A stretch of DNA of 64,000 nucleotides from Bacteroidales bacterium (GTDB lineage Bacteria; Bacteroidota; Bacteroidia; Bacteroidales; UBA932). The first letter of the stretch is position 1. The number at the start of each line of letters is the position of its first letter. A program made the position numbers and the translations under genes. Positions 54,159 through 61,199 of this stretch are shown here, one piece after another. The stretch is from positions 62,001 to 126,000 of the forward strand of contig JAGAKR010000017.1 of NCBI GenBank assembly GCA_017625535.1, written 5' to 3'. A model generated the notes under the pieces. The model searched no databases. It saw only the letters and a program-made list of their open reading frames with translations, and was not told the origin of the DNA.

Positions 54159-54252
54159 TTAAAGCCTACAGAGTATATGGTGCGCAATTGAACTTTTTAT
54201 TCATGGCATTGTTATTTATATGAAATAGTTTTTTAAGTTAGGTTAAGTCGGG

Positions 54253-54295
54253 CAAACCCTGCAGCTTCGGGATGAGGTTGCGGGGTTTGTTTTTG
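54253..54295 (+). terminator. Terminator-like hairpin upstream of the HAD gene
   Basis: CAAACCC (54253-54259) and GCA pair with TGC and GGGTTTG (54283-54289), followed by TTTTTG. No gene on this strand obviously uses it; it may insulate the HAD gene from transcription out of the repeat. Confidence 0.5.
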
Positions 54296-54323
54296 CACCT
54301 GCGCAAAATTGTCCCTATCTTCA
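54292..54323 (+). promoter_or_regulatory. Promoter of the HAD hydrolase gene
   Basis: TTTG (54292-54295), 20 bases, then TATCTTCA (54316-54323), 19 bases before the ATG. The -7 box differs from TAnnTTTG at two positions. The -33 box is the T-tract of the preceding hairpin. Confidence 0.5.
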
Positions 54324-54342
54324 CATCCTCAATTTTAAGGTT

Positions 54343-55074
54343 ATGGAGAGTCTTTTCAGCAAGGTAAAATGTATTGCATTTGATGCGGATGATACCCTTT
54401 GGGTGAATGAACCATATTTCCGCAAAGCGGAGGAGGAATATTGTGCTGTATTGGAGCGTTTTGCCGGCAGGGAAGAGATCATTGATACCCTGTATGGGAT
54501 TGAGATGAAGAACCTGGCCCCATACGGCTACGGAGCCAAGGCATTTACCCTTTCCCTTATGGAAACCGCAATCCTTTTCAGCAACAAAAGTGCTGTTCCA
54601 CCACTCACCCCATCAGAAATGCTGCGGATAATTGAAATAGGTACATCCCTGATAAATATCCCTATGGAAATCCTCCCCGGTGTGGAAGAGGTGTTGGAAG
54701 ATTTGTCGGGAAGCGGGAAATATACCCTTGTGGTGGCCACCAAGGGGGATTTGCTGGACCAGCAGAGGAAACTGGAGCGTTCAGGTCTGGCAAAGTATTT
54801 TCACCACATTGAGGTGATGAGCAACAAGGATGAAGCTGCCTTCAGCAGGCTTCTGGAGCACTTGGGCTGCCGCAATGATGAATTCCTTATGATTGGAAAT
54901 TCCATGAAATCAGACATCCTCCCCGTTCTTAATATTGGGGGGAATGCCATCTATATCCCGTTCCATTCAACGTGGGAGCACGAAAAGGTTGATGGGGAAG
55001 TGCAGCATCCAAACCTTTATGAATGCAATTCGTGCACAGAACTTAGAACTTCAGTTCCACTCCAAAGTTTATGA
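54343..55074 (+). CDS. HAD-family hydrolase
   Basis: A 243-residue phosphatase of the haloacid dehalogenase superfamily. Motif I is FDADDTLW (nucleophile Asp near residue 13), motif II VVATKGD (about 133), the motif III Lys is near 160 and motif IV is GNSMKSDI (about 184). The cap is alpha-helical (C1 type, about 20-100). The substrate is unknown: the family includes sugar-phosphate and nucleotide phosphatases. Its last 32 bases overlap the convergent DUF5686 gene. Confidence 0.88.
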   Translation: MESLFSKVKCIAFDADDTLWVNEPYFRKAEEEYCAVLERFAGREEIIDTLYGIEMKNLAPYGYGAKAFTLSLMETAILFSNKSAVPPLTPSEMLRIIEIGTSLINIPMEILPGVEEVLEDLSGSGKYTLVVATKGDLLDQQRKLERSGLAKYFHHIEVMSNKDEAAFSRLLEHLGCRNDEFLMIGNSMKSDILPVLNIGGNAIYIPFHSTWEHEKVDGEVQHPNLYECNSCTELRTSVPLQSL

Positions 55075-57583
55075 CCCAGGCGGTGGTTTTCTCGCCAAGG
55101 TAGTTGTGCCTGTGGTTGAGGCGCCAGTAGCTGTCTACCCTAAAGAGGCGGAAGATGTTGGTAATTCCAACTCCGGCTTCAAAGTAGGGTTTGCTTACTC
55201 CGCTCATTCCGGCAGGGAAGAGGAGATATGGCTGTGCAGCTCCCGGTGCAAATTGTCCGGTGGCAGGATCAGTATGGGATGAGATGTATTCTGCGCTTCC
55301 GTTGTTTTTGTCTTCCAGGGTTCCCACAACACCCCTGAATGATACCACTTCCCTCCATTTGAGTTTCTTGAGGAGCGGAATTTTGCCCAGGAAGAATCCT
55401 TTGAAGTTGTGTTCCCAGAACCATTGTACCCAGGTGTCTGATGCAAATTCGTAGAAATCCATACAGGCAAATGCACCTTCTGAGTTGAAGTAGGTACCGT
55501 TGCCTTCGTGCAATTTGAGGAACGGATATGGTACTTTGCCCCAAATTTTTCCTGCCTGAATCCTGAAGTATGATGTGCCAAGAGGTGGGAGGGCCAAGTC
55601 ATATCCAATCCCTATTTCACCCCTCAGGTAGTTGTAACTCCCTTTCCACAAATCTTTGAGCCCGGCCCTGATGTTGGCGGTGATTATAGGATAATCCGAG
55701 CCCAGATACATTTTGTCAAAATGGTCTCGGTTTACCATTTCATTCCAGCTGAGTCTGGCACCAAATCCTATGGAGGCGCTCCGTACGGCATTTACAATAG
55801 TGCTGTCGGGAGTATACATCTCCACATATCTGTTGCCGGCAATGCGGTTGATATCTGCGCTCCATATTGTGGTTATGCCGTCTGTCCACTCGTGTTCGTA
55901 TGAAAGGCTGCCCCGGTTAACCATACTCAGGCGCTGGCTGTTCCCTTTGGAGAGGAGAGAGCCCATTATGTTTCCCTCTGTAAAGGCATCCGAACCGGCT
56001 CCCAACTGCAGGGCATCCCGGCGGTATGTTGCGGTAAGTTTGCGGGTGGGCTGCTTGCCAAGCATATATTCTACTGTTCCTCCACCTTTCCACTCTTTGT
56101 CTTTTGTGCCGTATGCGGCATATCCTCCAAGCCGTATCTTTTTGCTCCAGTCTGAGGTTGTGCGGATGCCGGCCTGAAATCTGGCCCCTTCAAGATTATT
56201 GAAACTGAAGAGCTTGTAGTATGGGCCCAGTTCTATTTCCCCAAACTCATAATAGCCGCCAAACAGGGCGGAAACAATATTGTAGAGCGTGTTGTAGATC
56301 GGCACATTCTGAATGGAATCCACCATATTGTATATGTTCTGCTCTTTTTGGGTAAGTGCATACGGGCGCTCCTTTTCCCAGTAGGCGGGGTCATTCTGCA
56401 ACACATTTTCATCAATCACCACATTTGTGTTGAGTTTTAGCACCTCTTTTGGAGTGGGCTGGTTAATGGCCACATCTGAGTAGCTTACCTCCCTGTGCCC
56501 AAGGAATGAGACAATCTTTGAGGAATCGCTCATTGTAACGGAGAAATCTGCATAGAGTTTCTCCCTTTTGTTGAACCAGGTGGAATCATTTACAAGCTGG
56601 TTTTCCACATCAATTGCCAAATCCCTTACCCAGTTTACGTTAAGCCCCTTTACCATCTTTACGTGGGCATCACGCAGGGCCATTGTGGTTGAGTCTATTG
56701 TAAATTCACCGTCAAGCACCGGAGCGGATTTCATCTTTGGATGGAAACGGAGCTTGTAGGTCTTGCGTCCATCCACCTTCAGACTGTCTATAAGGTAATA
56801 GTTATAGTACATGAAGCCGTGCTCGCTCAGGGGAGAGGCAAACTTTATGTAGAAGATGTCTATGTAGTTGTCATACAGGTTCACATTGGCATGCAGATGC
56901 CCGGTAAATTGGGCCAAAGAGTAATCTTCCTCTATTCCCGATATCCTGCTGGCATCTATGATTTCCCTGGAAAGGGGAGGGTCCTTCTGCCTGTAGTGCC
57001 TTGCCGATGACTCAGTAATCATTATGGGAAGGTATGGTATTCCCGATATGGCAGAAGTATCCATATAATCCTCCACAAACCCAAAGTTCTTCTTCAGGAA
57101 CTTTATCTTCAGCAGGGGATCCACATTGGCAATGTCAAGTTCCATTTTGCTGTAGACTTTGCTCCGGGAACTCTCATATTCGTCGGGATTATTATATTTT
57201 TTCCTCTCATAGACCTTCTGCATAAAGGCCCTTACCTTCTTGTCATCTGCCTTTACGGTTACCCCTTCCAGCATTATGGAGAGGGGCTTGAGGACAAAAT
57301 TAAGTTCTGTAAAGCCTCCTGGGGTTATCTTGCCTTCTGAACCCTCATACCCCATCATCTCTGCCTTTAATGTTGCAGGGACACTCTGGCGGGTCTCAAT
57401 GGTGTACACCCCGTCAAAATCTGTGGTAACTCCCACAGTGGTGCCGGGAAACCATACATTCACAAAGGGGAGGGGCTCACCTGTAGTTGCATCCTTAACC
57501 GTACCCTTAACCTTTGTGGTCTGGGCAATGGCCGCAGTGCTTATCAGCAGCAGAGACAATATGTAAAAAAAATACTTTTGCAT
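55043..57583 (-). CDS. DUF5686 outer-membrane protein with carboxypeptidase-regulatory-like domain
   Basis: An 846-residue exported protein. A signal peptide (to about residue 20, AIAQ) is followed by a carboxypeptidase-regulatory-like (CarbopepD_reg_2) domain (about 23-110: VKGTVKDATTGEPLPFVNVWF, TTDFDGVYTIE), then the DUF5686 region (about 110-846). The last 400 residues alternate like beta-strands and end in WVINFGVELKF, the terminal aromatic expected of an outer-membrane barrel. Unlike SusC it has no TonB box or plug signature that I can see, and no SusD gene is nearby. The role is unknown. A minus-strand TACTTTTG (57603-57610) is the likely -7 box. Confidence 0.83.
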   Translation of the reverse strand: MQKYFFYILSLLLISTAAIAQTTKVKGTVKDATTGEPLPFVNVWFPGTTVGVTTDFDGVYTIETRQSVPATLKAEMMGYEGSEGKITPGGFTELNFVLKPLSIMLEGVTVKADDKKVRAFMQKVYERKKYNNPDEYESSRSKVYSKMELDIANVDPLLKIKFLKKNFGFVEDYMDTSAISGIPYLPIMITESSARHYRQKDPPLSREIIDASRISGIEEDYSLAQFTGHLHANVNLYDNYIDIFYIKFASPLSEHGFMYYNYYLIDSLKVDGRKTYKLRFHPKMKSAPVLDGEFTIDSTTMALRDAHVKMVKGLNVNWVRDLAIDVENQLVNDSTWFNKREKLYADFSVTMSDSSKIVSFLGHREVSYSDVAINQPTPKEVLKLNTNVVIDENVLQNDPAYWEKERPYALTQKEQNIYNMVDSIQNVPIYNTLYNIVSALFGGYYEFGEIELGPYYKLFSFNNLEGARFQAGIRTTSDWSKKIRLGGYAAYGTKDKEWKGGGTVEYMLGKQPTRKLTATYRRDALQLGAGSDAFTEGNIMGSLLSKGNSQRLSMVNRGSLSYEHEWTDGITTIWSADINRIAGNRYVEMYTPDSTIVNAVRSASIGFGARLSWNEMVNRDHFDKMYLGSDYPIITANIRAGLKDLWKGSYNYLRGEIGIGYDLALPPLGTSYFRIQAGKIWGKVPYPFLKLHEGNGTYFNSEGAFACMDFYEFASDTWVQWFWEHNFKGFFLGKIPLLKKLKWREVVSFRGVVGTLEDKNNGSAEYISSHTDPATGQFAPGAAQPYLLFPAGMSGVSKPYFEAGVGITNIFRLFRVDSYWRLNHRHNYLGEKTTAWVINFGVELKF

Positions 57584-57602
57584 CCCAAGTTATAAAGAGC
57601 TG

Positions 57603-57610
57603 CAAAAGTA
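57603..57610 (-). promoter_or_regulatory. -7 element of the DUF5686 gene
   Basis: The minus strand reads TACTTTTG, an exact TAnnTTTG match, 19 bases before the start codon at 57583. It separates this gene from the pigment-type cluster upstream on the same strand. Confidence 0.5.
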
Positions 57611-57644
57611 TTTCATTTTCTCCAAATTCAGTGGTCTCAAATGG

Positions 57645-58100
57645 CTAAATTATATTCCATTTTTCTTTCCACTTTATGAAAAATTCCGGTGTGTTTATCT
57701 CTATTTCGTTGTCTTCAACGCGGGTGAAGACCTGAAGGCTGCGGCCGAGGGCGGTTATGGCCATGTCGGATTCCCTGTAGATGACATATTCCATAAGGAT
57801 TTTGGCCCCTTTGGTGTTTACAAAGCGGGTCTCCACAATGGCGGTGTCGCCGTGTTTGAGGGGCATTATGTAGTCCACCTCAAGTTTTACAATTGGGATG
57901 TAGTACCCTTCGTCTGTAATTGTGGTGTAGCTGAGTCCCCCGAATTCGCGTCCGAAGGCCTCGCGTCCGTCTTCAAAGTAGCGGGTGTATTCCCCGTGCC
58001 ATACAACGCGCATGGCGTCAACTTCGCTGAACCTTACCCTGAATGAGTGCCTGTTCACAAGCGATGGTTCCTGAAGTTCCAATCTGTGAATTCTTGCCAT
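57645..58100 (-). CDS. Acyl-CoA thioesterase (4HBT hotdog), pigment cluster
   Basis: A 151-residue hotdog-fold thioesterase of the 4-hydroxybenzoyl-CoA type. FSEVDAMRVVWHGEYTRYFEDGREAF (about residues 18-43) contains the catalytic Asp/His region, and VDYIMPLKHGDTAIVETRF follows. In aryl-polyene and flexirubin clusters an ApeH-type thioesterase of this fold releases or edits acyl chains, which fits its place after the LolA-like gene. The start at 58100 is chosen because the upstream in-frame ATG adds 15 residues without family similarity and overlaps the LolA gap. Confidence 0.8.
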   Translation of the reverse strand: MARIHRLELQEPSLVNRHSFRVRFSEVDAMRVVWHGEYTRYFEDGREAFGREFGGLSYTTITDEGYYIPIVKLEVDYIMPLKHGDTAIVETRFVNTKGAKILMEYVIYRESDMAITALGRSLQVFTRVEDNEIEINTPEFFIKWKEKWNII

Positions 58101-58145
58101 AATTTCTTTTTTACCCGGAACAATCCAAAGGGGCGGATTGTTCAA

Positions 58146-58742
58146 TTATTTGAACTCCTTTACAGGGGTGTCATATACGGTGTAGTTGCCGTTTGGCTCC
58201 ACCATCTTCATTACGCACAAAGAGAAGTCCTTTTTGCTGTAACTGAGCACCAATTCAACATACTGGCTCTTTGCCCCTTTTCCTTTGGCAAGGGTGAAGG
58301 TGTAGTATTTTGGGGTATCCTCAAATTTTATTGTGGCGTTGTTCTCTGCTGCTACAGCCGCCACATCACCGCCCACACTGTAAAGGAGGGTGTTCTTGAG
58401 GGTTGCCATACGGCCGTCACCTTTTACATTTGATGAGCGTTTCTGTTTGCCGCTTATCATTGTAAGTGCATCGCCGTTGATGTCAAGCAGGTCGCCTGCA
58501 GGGGTGGTGTATTCCATCTTCAATTTGTCGGGACGGGTATATGTAAGGTTTCCTTCAGATACCAGTTCCTTCTCCATCATTACCATGTTTGCAGTTTTGG
58601 TAAATTTGCAGGTAATGGTGCTGTATTTTGCATTTGCATCTGCAATCTTCTTTATTGCAGCGTCACACTCAGGTGAGTTCTGTGCATTTGCAGCAAATAC
58701 CGCTGCAAAAAGCATTGCTATACAGGTAATAATACTTTTCAT
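58146..58742 (-). CDS. LolA-like outer-membrane lipoprotein carrier, pigment cluster
   Basis: A 198-residue periplasmic protein with a signal peptide (cleavage near ANAQ, about residue 21). The LolA fold is suggested by FTKTANMVMMEKELVSEGNLTYTRPDKLKMEY, then GDLLDINGDALTMISGKQKR and the C-terminal GAKSQYVELVLSYSKKDFSL. LolA-like proteins are standard members of aryl-polyene clusters (ApeL) and are thought to ferry the lipid-linked pigment across the periplasm. ATGs at 58748 and 58742 are both possible. The foldback element lies about 40 bases upstream and separates it from fabG. Confidence 0.82.
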   Translation of the reverse strand: MKSIITCIAMLFAAVFAANAQNSPECDAAIKKIADANAKYSTITCKFTKTANMVMMEKELVSEGNLTYTRPDKLKMEYTTPAGDLLDINGDALTMISGKQKRSSNVKGDGRMATLKNTLLYSVGGDVAAVAAENNATIKFEDTPKYYTFTLAKGKGAKSQYVELVLSYSKKDFSLCVMKMVEPNGNYTVYDTPVKEFK

Positions 58743-58781
58743 CTGCATTTATGTTTGATCACTTCTATTGTTTATGTTTTG

Positions 58782-58920
58782 TTGCACAATGTCTTTTGCC
58801 GGCAAAGTTTGAAGCCACGGCTTGCAGTCTCCTCTGCTTCGTCATTGCGCAAGCGCAATAACTCGCAACCGTCGAGTGATGCCGCGGCAGTTCAAACTTA
58901 TGCCTTATGACATTGTGCAA
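58782..58920. repeat. Foldback (MITE-like) element inside the pigment cluster
   Basis: Terminal arms TTGCACAATGTC (58782-58793) and GACATTGTGCAA (58909-58920) are perfect inverted repeats. Further inside, AGTTTGAA pairs with TTCAAACT and GCCACGGC with GCCGCGGC, so the arms are about 40 bases with few mismatches. The middle holds a second hairpin, ATTGCGC-AA-GCGCAAT. No coding capacity. It fills nearly the whole gap between fabG and the LolA-like gene. Confidence 0.75.
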
Positions 58921-58925
58921 TAATA

Positions 58926-59654
58926 TTATGAATACAATCCTCCGTTTATTGAGATAACCTCACCGGTAATGTATGAGGCATCCTTTGAGCAGAGGAATCC
59001 AACAAGTGCAGCAACCTCCTCAGGATTGCCAAAGCGTCCTGCAGGAATCTGTGCAACAAGCTCCTCCTCATTCAACCCCTCAACCATATCGGTCTTTATG
59101 AAGCCCGGAGCAACGGCATTTACAGTAACACCCCTCTTTCCAACCTCCTGTGCAAGCGCCTTTGTAGCGGCAATTATACCACCTTTGGCAGCAGAATAGT
59201 TGGTCTGGCCCGGCAAGCCCTTTAATCCCGACAGCGATGCCATATTGATCACCCTGCCGAATTTTTTCCTCAACATTGGCTGGATGAGCGGCTGGGTAAC
59301 ATTGTAGAAGGCATTAAGGCCCGTACCGATAACTTTGTACCAGTCATCTGAAGGCATAAGCGGAAGGATGTTGTCTTTCCTTATTCCGGCATTGTTCACC
59401 ACCACCTCAATGTATTCACCTTTGTGGGCAGCCTGCCACCCAGTGATTGCAGCGGCAGTCTCATCAAGGTTTGAGACGTCAAACTTAAGGAGTTCTCCGG
59501 TGCTTCCTGCCTCCTCAATCATTTTGAGGGTATCCAGGGCGTGAGCCTCGTTAGAAACGTAATTTACAATTACATGGTATCCCATAGTGGCCAGTTTTAC
59601 ACTAACTGCCCTGCCTATTCCGCGGCTTCCGCCTGTTACAAGTGCATATTTCAT
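58926..59654 (-). CDS. fabG: 3-oxoacyl-ACP reductase (FabG/ApeQ-like)
   Basis: A 242-residue short-chain dehydrogenase that reduces 3-oxoacyl carriers with NADPH. TGGSRGIGRA (about 7-16) is the cofactor motif, NNAGI (about 87) follows, and the catalytic Ser-Tyr-Lys set is MASLSGLKGLPGQTNYSAAKGG (Tyr about 152, Lys about 156). The C-terminal NAVAPGFIKTDM is FabG-like. Because it lies within the pigment-type cluster it is probably the dedicated ketoreductase (ApeQ-like) and not the housekeeping FabG; this cannot be proven here. It lies 13 bases after the FAD oxidoreductase gene. Confidence 0.9.
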   Translation of the reverse strand: MKYALVTGGSRGIGRAVSVKLATMGYHVIVNYVSNEAHALDTLKMIEEAGSTGELLKFDVSNLDETAAAITGWQAAHKGEYIEVVVNNAGIRKDNILPLMPSDDWYKVIGTGLNAFYNVTQPLIQPMLRKKFGRVINMASLSGLKGLPGQTNYSAAKGGIIAATKALAQEVGKRGVTVNAVAPGFIKTDMVEGLNEEELVAQIPAGRFGNPEEVAALVGFLCSKDASYITGEVISINGGLYS

Positions 59655-59667
59655 AGTCTTCTAAAAA

Positions 59668-61197
59668 TTAAAATTCCAAATCTTTTGTTGCCGCCTCCAT
59701 TCCAATTATCTGGGCGCATGTAAAGAAGGAGGTCATGCTTACTCCAAGCACTCCGTGCAGGTTCAATGACTGTCCTGTAAGGAACAGGTTCTCCAGCGGA
59801 GTTTTTGGCGTGAGGAGCGTCTGCATAAGGTTTGTGCAGTCTTTCCTTATTCCGTAGGCACTTCCGCAGAATGTGCCTGTATAATCTTTGTATGTAAGTG
59901 GAGTGCTGGTATAAACCTTTTCTACAGCATTGCCAAGCCCAGGAACCACCCTCTCTGCCAGTGCAAGGCATTCTGCCAGTTTGGCCTCTTTAAGGGCATT
60001 GTATTCTGCCGGTCTGTTCCCAACTCGTGAGCCTTCAAAGGCTGCAACCTCCCCCCAATCCATAGGTGCAAGCAAATCCAGGGCCAAAGCGCAGTTTCCC
60101 CCTCCAATAGGATTCCTAACTCCGCAACCTTGGGCACTTTTGCGGTTATAATAACTTACCAGTACACCGTTGGTGCCGTTCCCCCTCATAGGGTTCCACA
60201 GGCTCTCCCCCTCCTCCAGCGAGTATACATACTGGTTGCGGTTCAGGTATGGCACCATCCCCGGTTTCAGGGCTATGTTGGCTGTAAACATTCCAAATGT
60301 GTTCTCCAGCCTGTTTATCCTGTTGCGGTAAACTTTGCGCAGTCCGGCACTCTCCCCCACAAGGTTCATTGTGGTTGCAGGGTGCAGGTTGGAGATTATA
60401 TATTTTGCGGGGAAAAACTCCTCGCCGCAGAATACCCCGTCGGGAAGAATCTCTGTAACCTCCTTGCCGGTATATACTCTGCCTCCCATACTTTCAATCC
60501 CCTTTACAAGTGCTTCTGCAATTAGGTTTCCCCCTCCGCAAAGCCTCCAGGCGCTCTCTATGAATGAGTTGTTTATCTGGGCAAATGTGTAGAGGGGAAG
60601 GTTGGCACCAAGTTCCATCTTAAGGGATGTGCCGCTCAGCACCTCGCGCAGCAGCGGGTCTGTAATGGTTTCACAAAGGAACTCCTGTGCGCTGCGGGCA
60701 AACAGGGAACCGGTGAAAACATCTTCTGCGGCTTTTGGAGAGAGGCTGCGGGGCAATGATTCCCCAACCTCCTTAAGGAATGCCACATATCTGTTCAGAT
60801 TTTCCCTCTGTGCAGGGAAATACTCGCACATCTTCTCCACAAATTCTGTGTGGCCGTTGGCAAACATATAGCTTTTGCCGTTTATGTTCACCTCATCAAA
60901 CGCCTGCGGATCCATCTTCTCCCACGGAAGGTCCAGCAGCCCGAAATAGCGGAACAGCGAGTTCAACGGCTGCCCTTCATCCAAACCTCCCACATAGTGC
61001 ATACCGGCATCAAACTCCAGCACCCCCTCTGCACCTTTTCTGCAGTAACTCTGCAGACACCCTCCCGGAAGGGGGTTCTTCTCCAGCACGCATACATCCA
61101 TTCCGTTCTTTGCCAGAATGTATCCGCACTGCAGTCCGCCAAGGCCCGCACCTATAATGACGACGTTATTATTTCCAACTTTCTGATTCTCAGCCAT
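59668..61197 (-). CDS. CrtI/phytoene-desaturase-like FAD oxidoreductase
   Basis: A 509-residue flavoprotein. The dinucleotide-binding start is VVIIGAGLGGLQCGYILAKNGMDVCVLEKNPLPGGC (about residues 12-47), and the C-terminal FAD motif region is NLFLTGQSLNLHGVLGVSMTSFFTC. The size and both ends fit the CrtI/carotenoid-isomerase-like group. In this setting it may desaturate, isomerise or otherwise tailor the polyene chain; simple gammaproteobacterial aryl-polyene clusters lack such an enzyme, whereas some Bacteroidota pigment clusters include FAD oxidoreductases. It lies two bases after the MMPL gene. The ATG at 61197 is preferred over 61218, which would overlap the MMPL end. Confidence 0.82.
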   Translation of the reverse strand: MAENQKVGNNNVVIIGAGLGGLQCGYILAKNGMDVCVLEKNPLPGGCLQSYCRKGAEGVLEFDAGMHYVGGLDEGQPLNSLFRYFGLLDLPWEKMDPQAFDEVNINGKSYMFANGHTEFVEKMCEYFPAQRENLNRYVAFLKEVGESLPRSLSPKAAEDVFTGSLFARSAQEFLCETITDPLLREVLSGTSLKMELGANLPLYTFAQINNSFIESAWRLCGGGNLIAEALVKGIESMGGRVYTGKEVTEILPDGVFCGEEFFPAKYIISNLHPATTMNLVGESAGLRKVYRNRINRLENTFGMFTANIALKPGMVPYLNRNQYVYSLEEGESLWNPMRGNGTNGVLVSYYNRKSAQGCGVRNPIGGGNCALALDLLAPMDWGEVAAFEGSRVGNRPAEYNALKEAKLAECLALAERVVPGLGNAVEKVYTSTPLTYKDYTGTFCGSAYGIRKDCTNLMQTLLTPKTPLENLFLTGQSLNLHGVLGVSMTSFFTCAQIIGMEAATKDLEF

Positions 61198-61199
61198 AT

